Assembly (NCBI RefSeq): GCF_016919165.1
Contig: NZ_JAFFPS010000064.1
Location: 1 to 64,000 of the forward strand
Direction: 5' to 3'
DNA: 64,000 nucleotides
DNA from: Leptospira chreensis
GTDB taxonomy: Bacteria > Spirochaetota > Leptospiria > Leptospirales > Leptospiraceae
The position numbers and the translations under genes were made by a program. The notes under the pieces are model-generated. The model saw nothing but the letters and a program-made list of their open reading frames with translations, had not been told where the DNA came from and made no database searches. This document shows positions 20,179 to 29,484 of this stretch, one piece after another (position 1 is the first letter of the stretch; each line of letters opens with the position of its first letter).

Positions 20179-20904
20179 ATGGGAAATTTGGAAGTTTTGG
20201 CAGAAACCTATACCTCCCTCTCTCTGGAACAGGGTTTAAAACAATTGAGTTTGGACTTCTCCGGTAAGGTCGTTTTCACAACGAGCTTTGGATTGGAAGA
20301 CCAGGCAATCACTCACGCCATTCTCGAAAATCAAATCGATATTCGCATTGCCACTTTGGATACCGGACGCCTCTTCCAAGAGACTTATGATGTTTGGCAA
20401 AAAACAAACGTCCGTTATGGGGTAAAAATCGAAGCCTTTTATCCGAATGAAAAAGAAATCCAAAGTTTTGTCGAACTCAATGGTCCCAATGCTTTTTACG
20501 ATTCCCAAGACTTACGAAAAGAATGTTGCCGAATTCGTAAACTCGTTCCCCTCGATACCATTTTAAAAGATACAGAAGTTTGGGTCACTGGCCTACGAAA
20601 AGACCAATCGGGATTTCGAACCGAGATGTCTATTTTCGAATCTGATCCCCAAAGAAATTTAATCAAATACCAACCACTACTCCTATGGTCCTTTGAAGAT
20701 ACTTGGAAGTACATCCGAGAACACAATGTACCTTACAATTTATTACACGATAGAGGTTTCCCAAGTATTGGCTGTGCTCCTTGTACAAGAGCCATTGAAC
20801 CTGGGGAAGACTTTCGTGCAGGCCGATGGTGGTGGGAACAAGAATCTAAGAAAGAATGCGGTTTACACTGGGTAGACGGTAAACTCGCACCAAAAAAAGG
20901 ATAA
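20179..20904 (+). CDS. cysH: Adenylyl-sulfate (APS) reductase, CysH family
   Basis: Cytoplasmic enzyme that reduces activated sulfate to sulfite using thioredoxin. It has the PP-loop-like TSFGLEDQAITH near the start, and the cysteine pairs ECCRIRKL and GCAPCTRAI. These four cysteines bind a 4Fe-4S cluster and distinguish APS reductases from PAPS reductases. The C-terminal KKECGLHWVDGKL carries the catalytic cysteine. No APS kinase (cysC) lies nearby, which also supports APS as substrate. The frame is open from a TTG at 20170, but the ATG at 20179 is the more likely start. The cysD start is 7 bp downstream. Confidence 0.95.
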   Translation: MGNLEVLAETYTSLSLEQGLKQLSLDFSGKVVFTTSFGLEDQAITHAILENQIDIRIATLDTGRLFQETYDVWQKTNVRYGVKIEAFYPNEKEIQSFVELNGPNAFYDSQDLRKECCRIRKLVPLDTILKDTEVWVTGLRKDQSGFRTEMSIFESDPQRNLIKYQPLLLWSFEDTWKYIREHNVPYNLLHDRGFPSIGCAPCTRAIEPGEDFRAGRWWWEQESKKECGLHWVDGKLAPKKG

Positions 20905-20911
20905 TACCAAA

Positions 20912-21820
20912 ATGACCGATTTACATCGACTTTCGCATTTAGACCAACTAGAATCGGAAGCCATTTACATCTTAAGAGAAGTAGCAGCACAATTTGAAAG
21001 ACCAGCTCTCTTATTTTCCGGCGGAAAAGATTCGATTTGTCTCGTACATCTTGCCCTCAAGGCCTTTCGCCCCGGTAAATTTCCCTTTCCACTCGTTCAT
21101 ATCGATACAGGGCATAACTTTGATGAGGCGCTTAAATTTAGAGATGATTTAGCAGAACGCACTGGAGAAAAACTAGTGGTTCGTTATGTACAAGACTCCA
21201 TCGACCAAGGAAAAGCCGTCGAAGAAAAAGGAAAGTTCCCCAGTCGGAACGGAATCCAAGCAGTGACTCTCCTTGATACCATTGCAGAATTTAAATTTGA
21301 TGCTTGTATTGGTGGGGCTCGCCGGGATGAAGAAAAAGCTCGCGCCAAAGAAAGAATTTTTTCGGTAAGAGATGAATTTGGATCTTGGGATCCAAAACTC
21401 CAAAGGCCTGAACTTTGGAATATCTACAATGGGAAAATCCATGTAGGAGAAAACGTTCGCGTTTTCCCGATTAGTAACTGGACAGAACTTGATGTTTGGG
21501 AATACATCCGTAAAGAAAACATTGAACTTCCTTCTTTGTATTTTTCTCACCAAAGAGAAATTGTATGGCGAGAAGACCTAGTGTTTCCGGTATCAAAATT
21601 CATTAGTTTAGACAATTCCGATAAAGTAGAAACAAGAACCGTTCGGTTTAGAACTGTCGGAGATATGACTTGTACGGCGGCCGTAGAATCAGAAGCCAAT
21701 ACGATTGATGATATCATTCGTGAAATTCAAGTTTCAAGAACTACAGAAAGAGGCTCTCGTTTGGATGACAAACGATCGGAAGCAGCCATGGAAGATAGAA
21801 AGAAAGGCGGATATTTTTAA
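20912..21820 (+). CDS. cysD: Sulfate adenylyltransferase subunit 2
   Basis: Small, adenylating subunit of ATP sulfurylase, which forms APS from sulfate and ATP. The PP-loop LFSGGKDSICLVHLA (about 31-45) binds ATP. Other CysD motifs are FPLVHIDTGHNFDEAL, CIGGARRDEEKARAKERIFS, and the C-terminal RFRTVGDMTCTAAVES and ERGSRLDDKRSEAAME. Its 302 residues are the normal length. The final A of its TAA is also the first base of the cysN ATG, so the two subunits are translationally coupled. Confidence 0.98.
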   Translation: MTDLHRLSHLDQLESEAIYILREVAAQFERPALLFSGGKDSICLVHLALKAFRPGKFPFPLVHIDTGHNFDEALKFRDDLAERTGEKLVVRYVQDSIDQGKAVEEKGKFPSRNGIQAVTLLDTIAEFKFDACIGGARRDEEKARAKERIFSVRDEFGSWDPKLQRPELWNIYNGKIHVGENVRVFPISNWTELDVWEYIRKENIELPSLYFSHQREIVWREDLVFPVSKFISLDNSDKVETRTVRFRTVGDMTCTAAVESEANTIDDIIREIQVSRTTERGSRLDDKRSEAAMEDRKKGGYF

Positions 21821-23052
21821 TGGATATTTTACGTTTTATTACTGCAGGTAGTGTGGATGACGGAAAGTCAACCCTCATTGGTCGATTGTTATACGATAGT
21901 AAATCCATTTTCCAAGACCAACTTGAAGCCATTGAAAAAGCAGGACAAGTCAATGGACAAATTAACCTAGCACTTCTCACTGACGGATTAAAAGCAGAAA
22001 GAGAACAAGGGATCACCATCGACATCGCTTATAAATATTTCCATACGCCCAAAAGAAAGTTCATCATTGCTGATGCTCCGGGTCACGTCCAATACACAAG
22101 AAATATGGTAACTGGTGCATCTAACTCTGATCTTGCGATCATACTCATTGATGCAAGAAAAGGGGTGATTGAACAAACCTATCGCCATTCCTATATTGTA
22201 TCTCTCCTTAAAATTCCTTATGTTGTTGTTTGTATCAACAAAATGGACCTAGTAGACTTTTCTGAAGAAGTATTTTTAAATATCAAAAACCAATATTTGG
22301 AATTTGCCAAAGACCTAGATTTAAAATCCATCCACTTCCTTCCCATCTCTGCACTGAATGGAGACAATGTGGTGGATCTATCAACCTCCATGCCTTGGTG
22401 GAAAGAAAAATCACTTCTTGGATTTTTAGAAGAAATCGAACTTCATACAGAAGAAGAGTCCCCGGCTCCAAGGTTTCCTGTGCAAAATGTGATTCGCCCA
22501 CAAACAACAGAATACCATGATTACAGAGGTTATGCGGGACAAATTCGCAGTGGTCACTTTACTGTCGGAGATTCCATCACCGTTTTGCCAAGTGGACTCA
22601 AATCCAAAATCAAAGCCATTGATACTTATGCAGGTTCTATTTCCACAGCCTATGCACCTATGTCTGTAACCATTCGATTGGAAGATGAAATTGATGTGAG
22701 CCGCGGGGATATGCTCGTTGTGACTGGCCAGGAACCTACCACTTCCCAAGATTTAGAAGCCCATATCTGTTGGATGGACCAGAAGGCCATGACACCAGGC
22801 TCCAAGTATTTACTCCGCCAAACGACCAATGCTGTGAAAGCCTCCATTCGTTCCTTGGAATACCGAGTGGAAACAAGCACTCACGAAAAGAAGGAACAAA
22901 CAAGCCTGGCCTTAAACGAAATTGGAAAGGTAACGATTCGGACAGCAAAACCCGTAGCCTATGACCCTTATTCGCAAATCAGAGGCACAGGGAGCTTTGT
23001 TCTCGTAGATGAAGGCACCAACCAGACGGTGGCGGCAGGAATGTTATTGTAG
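21820..23052 (+). CDS. cysN: Sulfate adenylyltransferase subunit 1
   Basis: GTPase subunit of ATP sulfurylase; GTP hydrolysis drives APS formation. It has G1 AGSVDDGKSTLIGRLLYDSK, the switch region GITIDIAYKYF, G3 DAPGHVQYTRNM and G4 NKMDLVDFS, then two beta-barrel domains as in EF-Tu. At 410 residues it is shorter than the roughly 475 of enteric CysN and has no fused APS kinase. It is the last gene of the transport-activation-reduction run; the next gene is 68 bp away. Confidence 0.97.
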   Translation: MDILRFITAGSVDDGKSTLIGRLLYDSKSIFQDQLEAIEKAGQVNGQINLALLTDGLKAEREQGITIDIAYKYFHTPKRKFIIADAPGHVQYTRNMVTGASNSDLAIILIDARKGVIEQTYRHSYIVSLLKIPYVVVCINKMDLVDFSEEVFLNIKNQYLEFAKDLDLKSIHFLPISALNGDNVVDLSTSMPWWKEKSLLGFLEEIELHTEEESPAPRFPVQNVIRPQTTEYHDYRGYAGQIRSGHFTVGDSITVLPSGLKSKIKAIDTYAGSISTAYAPMSVTIRLEDEIDVSRGDMLVVTGQEPTTSQDLEAHICWMDQKAMTPGSKYLLRQTTNAVKASIRSLEYRVETSTHEKKEQTSLALNEIGKVTIRTAKPVAYDPYSQIRGTGSFVLVDEGTNQTVAAGMLL

Positions 23053-23120
23053 AACTTTAGTTCAATATAACAGATTTTTTCTTGCTATAAAATAACGGGG
23101 TTCAATAAGATGGCAGTAGT

Positions 23121-24191
23121 ATGAGCCGAGCCACTACGATTGCCACCCATTGGATCCGAAAATCCTTCATCGGGGAGACAAAACTTCCCATTGTCTATGA
23201 ACCGGGAGAGGAAAAAGATCTCCAAGATCTAACCCACTGGATCGAGAAAAACCAGAAGGAATGGAGAGAGGACCTAAGAACTTATGGTGCCGTTCTCTTT
23301 CGTGGTTTTCCCATCCATGAGGCAACTGACTTCCAATCCATTCTCTTTGCAACAGGAGAGAAAAAGTTAGGTGAGTTCTATTTAGGAACTTCCCCTCGGG
23401 ACCAAGTCGTCAAACATGTGTTTACCGCAAGTGAACTTCCTCCCCACTACCCAATCATGCAACATGCCGAGATGAGTTTTCTCGACAACCCTCCGAAACT
23501 TTTATTTTTTTATGCAGAAAAAGCATCCGAAACTGGTGGAGAAACTCCCCTTACGGACCTTCGAGAAGTTTATAAAGATGTAGATCCTAAAATCAAAGAA
23601 AAAATTCAAAAACATGGAATTCGTTACAGAAGAAGATACGATGGACCATCTACAACAGCTAGGTTTTCTTTATGGAAAACCAAACGTTGGGATGAAATGT
23701 TTGGAACTACCAATCTTAAGGAAGTAAAAAAAATCTCTGATGAAAATAGATTCCAATTGGATTGGTCTGGAGTTGATTCCTTAACCATAACCAACGAACA
23801 ATTAGGATTTCGTATCCATCCAGAAGCAAAAACCACGGCATGGCATAACCATTCACAAACCTTTCACTACCAAGCAGCGGTGAGTGAAGTTTGGAAAATC
23901 TTCAAACGACAAAAAACATTCCGTTCTCTTGGTGTTGCTTTGTTACTGACACTTCTCACTCTCATCAAACGAATTTCTGGACAAGAATCACATGATGTTC
24001 ACGTAACTTATGGAAATGGGGAAGAGATCTCTGCAAAAGAAATGAAATCCATCACAAATGTTTTCTGGAAACATCTGGTGGCCATTCCTTGGCAAACGGG
24101 GGATGTTCTCATCATCGATAATTTGTCTGTTTCTCATGGAAGGCTACCATTCAATGGGCCACGTAGAATTCTCGTAGGATGGTCCGACTAA
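23121..24191 (+). CDS. TauD/TfdA-family Fe(II)/2-oxoglutarate dioxygenase, SyrP-like
   Basis: Predicted non-haem iron dioxygenase of 356 residues. The iron-binding triad is visible as HAEMSF (about residue 114; H-x-E rather than H-x-D) and the distal His in SVSHGRLPF near 341, followed by RR for 2-oxoglutarate. The motif FRGFPI and the H-x-E-M pattern are closer to SyrP/clavaminate-synthase-like members than to taurine dioxygenase proper. It stands between cysN and a BASS transporter whose ATG follows its stop by one base. Release of sulfite from an organosulfur compound is possible from context, but hydroxylation of another substrate cannot be excluded. Confidence 0.8.
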   Translation: MSRATTIATHWIRKSFIGETKLPIVYEPGEEKDLQDLTHWIEKNQKEWREDLRTYGAVLFRGFPIHEATDFQSILFATGEKKLGEFYLGTSPRDQVVKHVFTASELPPHYPIMQHAEMSFLDNPPKLLFFYAEKASETGGETPLTDLREVYKDVDPKIKEKIQKHGIRYRRRYDGPSTTARFSLWKTKRWDEMFGTTNLKEVKKISDENRFQLDWSGVDSLTITNEQLGFRIHPEAKTTAWHNHSQTFHYQAAVSEVWKIFKRQKTFRSLGVALLLTLLTLIKRISGQESHDVHVTYGNGEEISAKEMKSITNVFWKHLVAIPWQTGDVLIIDNLSVSHGRLPFNGPRRILVGWSD

Positions 24192-24192
24192 T

Positions 24193-25101
24193 ATGGATAT
24201 CAATGCCGTTCGTCTTAATTTTAACAAAGACTCCGTTTACCTAATCAATGCACTCGTTGGTTTTATTATGTTTGGAATTGCCTTGGAGCTAAAACTCCAA
24301 GACTTCCGTCTACTACTACGTTACCCCAAACCAGCGTTTGTTGGTCTTTTTAGCCAATACATTCTGTTACCCGTTGCCACCCTCCTCATCATTTGGGTGA
24401 TCAACCCACATCCAGGCCTTGCTCTCGGAATGGTACTTGTGGCAGCTTGTCCTGGTGGGAATATGTCGAACTTTTTCACCCATTTGGCAAAAGGAAACTT
24501 AGCACTCTCAGTGAGTCTTACCACGTTTTCGTCTGCATTCTCTTTTATCCTGACTCCTCTTGGATTTTTCTTTTGGGGGAATTTACTTCCTGTCACCAGA
24601 GAATATCTGAAATCGATCTCCGTTAGCCCCTATGAGATTTTGGTTTCCATCACTGTACTTCTTGTTGTCCCACTGATACTAGGAATTCTATTTCAAAAAT
24701 TTTTCCCCAAACTCACACATACAGTGAAACGAGCCGTGCAAAGGATTTCCATTTTACTACTGGCTTTCTTTATCGTGGGAGCTCTTGCCACCAACTGGAA
24801 GTTCTTTAAAGAATACATCCACCTTCTCTTTGGACTAGTTTTCCTTATGAACTTGGCCGGTCTCTCTCTCGGATATTATTTTGCGAAACTCTTCCGATTG
24901 CCTCTCGCCGATAGAAAGACGGTAGCGATAGAAACGGGAATTCAAAACTCAAGCCTAGGACTTGCGATTGTGTTCGGTTTCTTTGATGGCCTGGGCGGAA
25001 TGGCGATGATTTGTGCTTGGTGGGGAATTTGGCACCTGATTGCCGGTGCCGCCATTGCTACTTATTGGAACAAAACTGCTCCGAAAGAATTGGAATCTTA
25101 A
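24193..25101 (+). CDS. BASS-family sodium-dependent transporter
   Basis: Membrane protein of 302 residues with about nine or ten hydrophobic segments, of the bile acid:sodium symporter family. Diagnostic segments are LVAACPGGNMSNFFTHLAKG (the first crossover with the PGG-SN sodium site) and IETGIQNSSLGLAIVFG (the second). Family members carry organic anions such as pyruvate, pantoate and steroids. It begins one base after the dioxygenase stop, so the two are probably cotranscribed and may handle one substrate. Its end overlaps the convergent cysI stop by 4 bases inside a perfect palindrome. Confidence 0.88.
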   Translation: MDINAVRLNFNKDSVYLINALVGFIMFGIALELKLQDFRLLLRYPKPAFVGLFSQYILLPVATLLIIWVINPHPGLALGMVLVAACPGGNMSNFFTHLAKGNLALSVSLTTFSSAFSFILTPLGFFFWGNLLPVTREYLKSISVSPYEILVSITVLLVVPLILGILFQKFFPKLTHTVKRAVQRISILLLAFFIVGALATNWKFFKEYIHLLFGLVFLMNLAGLSLGYYFAKLFRLPLADRKTVAIETGIQNSSLGLAIVFGFFDGLGGMAMICAWWGIWHLIAGAAIATYWNKTAPKELES

Positions 25102-25117
25102 TTTAAGATTCCAATTC
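25087..25117. repeat. Perfect 31-bp palindrome over two convergent stop codons
   Basis: Arms GAATTGGAATCTTAA (25087-25101) and TTAAGATTCCAATTC (25103-25117) flank one T with no mismatch. It contains the last codons and stop of the transporter gene on the plus strand and of cysI on the minus strand. Both mRNAs would fold this hairpin. There is no U-tract after it on either strand, so it is not a standard intrinsic terminator. Confidence 0.85.
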
Positions 25118-26765
25118 GATTGATATAATCTCCAAAAGATTCTTTGGAATTTCTCTCTTTCGAGAACCTTCCAAAGAGTCCATCTAACTCAAGTAAAATC
25201 GCCGGCTCATCCAAATCATCTTTATACTTTTTGTTCAGTCGGTATCCTTCGGCATCAGCACCCAAATGTAAGTTATACTTTCCATAGGATGTTCCAACTA
25301 AACCAATCTCTGAAATATAAGGTCTAGCACATCCGTTGGGACAACCTGTCATTCGAATCGAAACGGGTTCTTCTGCGAGTCCATGTTTTCCAAGGATAGG
25401 TTCAATTTTGTCGATAAGGCTTGGGAGATACCTTTGTCCTTCCGCAAGTGCTAAGGAACAAGTACTGAGTGCCACACAAGCAATGGAATTTTTACGAATA
25501 TTGGAAATCTCACTTGTTTTCCGATGCACACCAAACTTCACGAGAATGGATTCGATAAGATCCTTATCTTTTGGAAAGATATCAGATAAGATCAGGTTTT
25601 GGTTACAAGTGAAACGGAATGTGGCTCTTCTTGTTTTGGAAACTTCAAGCAGTGCCGTTTTTAGATTATAACCATGTTCATCACAAACACGACCGTTCTC
25701 AACAAAGACAGTATAATGCCAGTTACCCGCTACGTCTTGTTTCCAACCAAAATCATCTGATCTTTGCGTGAACTTGTAATCTTTGGCTGGTTCAAAACTA
25801 AATCCAATGCGCTTTTCTACTTCTTTTTTGTAGAACTCAACACCCAACCGGTCCAAAGTGTATTTCAAACGAGAAAGTTTTCGATCTTCTCTGTTTCCAA
25901 AATCTCTTTGAACGGTTACAATTTCATATACAACTTTTAAGATATCTTTTTTTGGAATAAAACCAAATACAGTTCCCACTCTTGGATAGGTATCTGCATT
26001 TCCATGTGTGGTTCCAAGACCGCCACCAACCGCTACATTGAACCCAATCAGTTGGCCATTTTCAATGATGGCAATCAGTCCAATATCATTCGTAAAAAGA
26101 TCCACATCATTGTAAGGTGGAATCGCAATAGCGATTTTAAACTTACGCGGAAGGTAAACATCCTTATACAAAGGATCTTCTGGTTCTTCTTTTTCGGCTA
26201 AAAGATTTTCATCGAGCCAAATCTCATAATATGCTCTTGTTTTGGGAAGAAGAGAACGGCTAATCTCACCCGCATACCCAAACACTTCTTTGTGTAAGGG
26301 ACTTGTAGCAGGATTAGATGTACAAGTTACGTTACGATTCACATCCCCACAAGCAGCAATCGAATCCAAAAATACAGAATCAAATGCTTTGATGGTTGGT
26401 TTGATTTGCGATTTTAAAATTCCATGAAGTTGGACTGTTTGGCGGGTTGTGATTTTGATGGTTCCAGTAGAATTTTCACCGGCAACATTGTGTAATGCTT
26501 CCCAATGAACAGGCCCGATCATCCCGCCAGGAATTCGTAACCGAATCATAAATGAATACAGACGTTCTAATTTTTTAGCCGCACGTTCCTCTCTGCGGTC
26601 TCTATCATCTTGTTGGTACATCCCATGGAACTTAAGTAATAATTGGTCATCGGAGCGAAGAGAACCAGTATGTTCATCCTTCAAACTATCACTGAGTGAT
26701 CCTCTAAGTCCTCGACTGAGGCGTTTTACTTTTTCTGCTAATGTTTCTTTTTTTTGTTCTGCCAT
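25098..26765 (-). CDS. cysI: Sulfite reductase hemoprotein subunit
   Basis: Siroheme and 4Fe-4S enzyme that reduces sulfite to sulfide with six electrons from the flavoprotein. Two ferredoxin-like halves are visible, with the tract IKITTRQTVQLHG near 85-97 and RFTCNQNLIL near 380. The cluster cysteines are CVALSTC (C-x5-C) and CPNGC (C-x3-C) in the C-terminal part. At 555 residues it matches CysI. It lies 7 bp downstream of cysJ, in the usual cysJI order. Confidence 0.97.
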   Translation of the reverse strand: MAEQKKETLAEKVKRLSRGLRGSLSDSLKDEHTGSLRSDDQLLLKFHGMYQQDDRDRREERAAKKLERLYSFMIRLRIPGGMIGPVHWEALHNVAGENSTGTIKITTRQTVQLHGILKSQIKPTIKAFDSVFLDSIAACGDVNRNVTCTSNPATSPLHKEVFGYAGEISRSLLPKTRAYYEIWLDENLLAEKEEPEDPLYKDVYLPRKFKIAIAIPPYNDVDLFTNDIGLIAIIENGQLIGFNVAVGGGLGTTHGNADTYPRVGTVFGFIPKKDILKVVYEIVTVQRDFGNREDRKLSRLKYTLDRLGVEFYKKEVEKRIGFSFEPAKDYKFTQRSDDFGWKQDVAGNWHYTVFVENGRVCDEHGYNLKTALLEVSKTRRATFRFTCNQNLILSDIFPKDKDLIESILVKFGVHRKTSEISNIRKNSIACVALSTCSLALAEGQRYLPSLIDKIEPILGKHGLAEEPVSIRMTGCPNGCARPYISEIGLVGTSYGKYNLHLGADAEGYRLNKKYKDDLDEPAILLELDGLFGRFSKERNSKESFGDYINRIGILN

Positions 26766-26772
26766 GATTACC

Positions 26773-28533
26773 TCAGTAAACGTCCTTAATGTAGCGACCG
26801 GCTTCTTCCAATTCTTTTAAATAATCGGAAGCATCTTTTCCTGTATCAAATGTTCTTTCTGAAAGAATTTCAATGAGTTTGCGGTCTACGTCTTTACTCA
26901 TTGGGTCTTTGGATCCGCAAAGATAAATCACTGCTCCATTTTCGATCCACTTCAAAAGTTCTGTTGCATTTTCACCCATTCGGTCTTGCACATATACTTT
27001 TTGTTTTGTATCTCTAGAGAAAGCAGCGTTTAACCTATGCAATACGCCCGTATCCATAAGTTCTAATAGTTCTGTTTGGTAATAGAAATCGGAGACAAAA
27101 TTTCGTTCTCCAAAAAATAACCAGTTCCTTCCATTTCCGGAATTTTGTTCCCTTTCAAATAAAAAACTTCGAAAAGGAGCAACACCAGTTCCTGGCCCAA
27201 TCATAATGATGTCTGTATCAGGACTTGGCAATCGGAAAGAATTGTTTCTTTGGATAAAGAAAGGAACCACATCCCCTTCTTTCAATTCCGCTAAAAAACC
27301 AGAACAAAAACCAGTTTTTAAACCAGTGAATGTTTCAATTTCTACTTCTGCGACTGTTATATGGACTTCTTCTTCACCATGAGCCGAAGGGCTAGAAGCG
27401 ATGGAATAATATCTAGGAACAATGGGTTCTAAAACATCCACAAGAGTTTGGAGTTCTAGTTGTTTTTCTGATGGATGGAGAGTGAGTAATACATCCAAAT
27501 CCAATTTACCAGAAGGGATTTCTTTTCCAACAAGGCTCGCATATTTTTGAATCACTCGGTCCGGTAAAAACCGAACGGATACTTTTTTACGAAACAAATC
27601 ATAAGCCATCCATGTTTCCCCTTTATAGGTAACACGCGATTCACGATCTGTTTTTAATAAAGAAAGGATTCGATTCACTTCCTCATCGCGATTGTAAGCA
27701 AGAAAACCAGCGCTGTCCCCAGGTAGATAATCGACCGTGCCGCTTGCTTTGATTTCGATATGTCTTGTTGATTTACTCGCACCAATATCATTTAAAACAA
27801 TATTGGTAACCACAGAACCTTCATAAACGACCTTACCACCGGAAGCCGGTTTTGCCGCAGGCGTTTGTGTTGGTTTGGCACTTTGTGTCGTGGCAGTTTT
27901 AGAATGAGCATTGAGTTTGGATATGAGTTCACTCATCCAAGGTTTGGAGACTGCTTCAAAATCCACATCGCATTTGCCAAGAGGTTGGATGCGTTCTGCA
28001 CCCAATTTTGCAAGCATTGAATCCACATCTTCACCGGTTTGGCAAAACAAAGGATAGCTTGTATCACCTAACCCAAGTACGGCGAATTTAACTTTTGATA
28101 ATGAATCTTTTGACTCAGATAAAATCTGAAGGAATGGTTTTGCTGCCTGTGGTGGCTCTCCATCTCCATGAGTGGATACCACTACAAACAAATACTCTTC
28201 TTCTTTTAGATCTTTCGCTTTGTATGTGTCTGTACTTTTTAATTTTGCAGAAACTCCGAGTTCTTTTAATTTTTTAACAAGTTCGGTTCCTAGTTTTTTG
28301 GAATTTCCGGTTTCTGTTCCATACACCACGCTGCATTGGATGGGTTGTGTTTTTAAATTTCCATCGGTTCCCGAATCAATGCTGACCGGTGGAGTGAGCG
28401 ATACATCAACACTGCTGCCCCCAATGCTTGCCTGGGTGAGTGCAGACAAATATCCGGACATCCACACCCATTCGTCTTTTGTGGATTCCTTCAGTAACTG
28501 TAAAAATCGATTGCGTTTCTCATCGGATAGCAT
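26773..28533 (-). CDS. cysJ: Sulfite reductase flavoprotein subunit
   Basis: NADPH-dependent electron donor for CysI. It has an N-terminal flavodoxin domain (VVYGTETGNSKKLG near 70; VVSTHGDGEPPQAAKPF), an Ala/Pro-rich hinge, an FAD-binding domain (PRYYSIASSPSAH near 375) and an NADPH domain (MIGPGTGVAPFRSFLFER, YLCGSKDPMSKDVD). It ends YIKDVY as CysJ proteins do. Its 586 residues are normal. A short inverted repeat sits in its leader. It is divergent from the siroheme genes. Confidence 0.97.
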   Translation of the reverse strand: MLSDEKRNRFLQLLKESTKDEWVWMSGYLSALTQASIGGSSVDVSLTPPVSIDSGTDGNLKTQPIQCSVVYGTETGNSKKLGTELVKKLKELGVSAKLKSTDTYKAKDLKEEEYLFVVVSTHGDGEPPQAAKPFLQILSESKDSLSKVKFAVLGLGDTSYPLFCQTGEDVDSMLAKLGAERIQPLGKCDVDFEAVSKPWMSELISKLNAHSKTATTQSAKPTQTPAAKPASGGKVVYEGSVVTNIVLNDIGASKSTRHIEIKASGTVDYLPGDSAGFLAYNRDEEVNRILSLLKTDRESRVTYKGETWMAYDLFRKKVSVRFLPDRVIQKYASLVGKEIPSGKLDLDVLLTLHPSEKQLELQTLVDVLEPIVPRYYSIASSPSAHGEEEVHITVAEVEIETFTGLKTGFCSGFLAELKEGDVVPFFIQRNNSFRLPSPDTDIIMIGPGTGVAPFRSFLFEREQNSGNGRNWLFFGERNFVSDFYYQTELLELMDTGVLHRLNAAFSRDTKQKVYVQDRMGENATELLKWIENGAVIYLCGSKDPMSKDVDRKLIEILSERTFDTGKDASDYLKELEEAGRYIKDVY

Positions 28534-28549
28534 AAAAACCTATATTTGA

Positions 28550-28574
28550 TTTGGATTCCAGTAAAACATCCAAA
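28550..28574. promoter_or_regulatory. Inverted repeat in the cysJ leader
   Basis: Perfect 7-bp arms TTTGGAT and ATCCAAA are separated by 11 bases, total 25 bp, 17 bases upstream of the cysJ ATG. Total length and a TCCAA/TTGGA core are shared with the repeat before cysH, but the half-sites point the other way. It may be a regulator site or chance. Confidence 0.3.
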
Positions 28575-28698
28575 AAGTCTGATAAATTGAATCTTTCCCC
28601 AGAGATATGGCCTAAGTAAACCAAAAAAATGGAGATTTTGTAGAAATTATTAGCCAATAACTTGACTATTTGCTACAATGTCGCAAGGTATAACAGAT

Positions 28699-29484
28699 AT
28701 GTCCTCCAATAAGACAGAACATGGATTTGTAAGTTTTGTCAGCGGTGGCCCAGGCCCCATTGATCTTTTGACCCTCCGTGGGCGAAACCGAATCAAATCG
28801 GCCGACGCCATTCTTTATGATGCCCTTTTGGATCCTGGATTTTTAGACCTATTTCCAGAGACCGCCCAAATCCTCTATGTAGGAAAAAGAGCAAACGAAC
28901 ATGCCCGCACCCAAACAGAGATCAACTCCCTACTCGTCGAACTTGCCTTAGAGGGAAAACGAGTGGTGCGTTTGAAAGGAGGCGATGCTTCTATTTTTGG
29001 AAGGCTTGCCGAAGAGATCGATAGTCTCGAAAAAGAAGGGATTCCTTTTGAGGTTGTTCCTGGGGTGAGTTCTGTGACAACGGGAGCGGCTGAACTCGGT
29101 GTGTCACTTACCGTTCGTGAAATTTCTAGACAGATCATCATCCTGGATGGTCATACCATTTTGGAAGACGAACGCAGCTGGATCGGAATGGAAAATTTTT
29201 TAGGAACCATTGTCATTTTAATGGGAAGTAAAAAAACAAAAGAACTGGCAGAGACTTTAATCCAGAAAGGAATCAAAGAAACAACTCCCATCGTTCTCGC
29301 GGAAAATGTCGGATCGGGAAATCCTATTTATACTACATCCACTCTCGCAAGTACCGTGTTAAACGAGATCTCTAAACAATCCAACGGTCCTGGTATTCTT
29401 TATGTTGGGGAAGTGATTCGTCCCCTACTCCAAAGGAATGAAAAAATCAAAAAATCGACGATGATCAGTCTTCTTTCGGAATGA
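28699..29484 (+). CDS. cobA: Uroporphyrinogen-III C-methyltransferase
   Basis: S-adenosylmethionine-dependent enzyme that methylates uroporphyrinogen III at C2 and C7 to give precorrin-2, the first step to siroheme. Motifs are FVSGGPGPIDLLTLRGR, ADAILYDALLDP, RLKGGDASIFGRLAEEI and VVPGVSSVTTGAAE. The frame is open from ATG 28678, which has no ribosome site. ATG 28699 has AAGG about ten bases before it and gives 261 residues, the usual length. It overlaps the next gene by 4 bases (ATGA). It is divergent from cysJ-cysI, whose product needs siroheme. It could also feed cobalamin synthesis. Confidence 0.95.
   Translation: MSSNKTEHGFVSFVSGGPGPIDLLTLRGRNRIKSADAILYDALLDPGFLDLFPETAQILYVGKRANEHARTQTEINSLLVELALEGKRVVRLKGGDASIFGRLAEEIDSLEKEGIPFEVVPGVSSVTTGAAELGVSLTVREISRQIIILDGHTILEDERSWIGMENFLGTIVILMGSKKTKELAETLIQKGIKETTPIVLAENVGSGNPIYTTSTLASTVLNEISKQSNGPGILYVGEVIRPLLQRNEKIKKSTMISLLSE

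Noticed and set aside
28662..28693. TTGACT and TATAAC as a promoter for cobA
   Set aside because: The spacing is 21 bases, too long for a normal sigma70 promoter; I do not list it as a feature.
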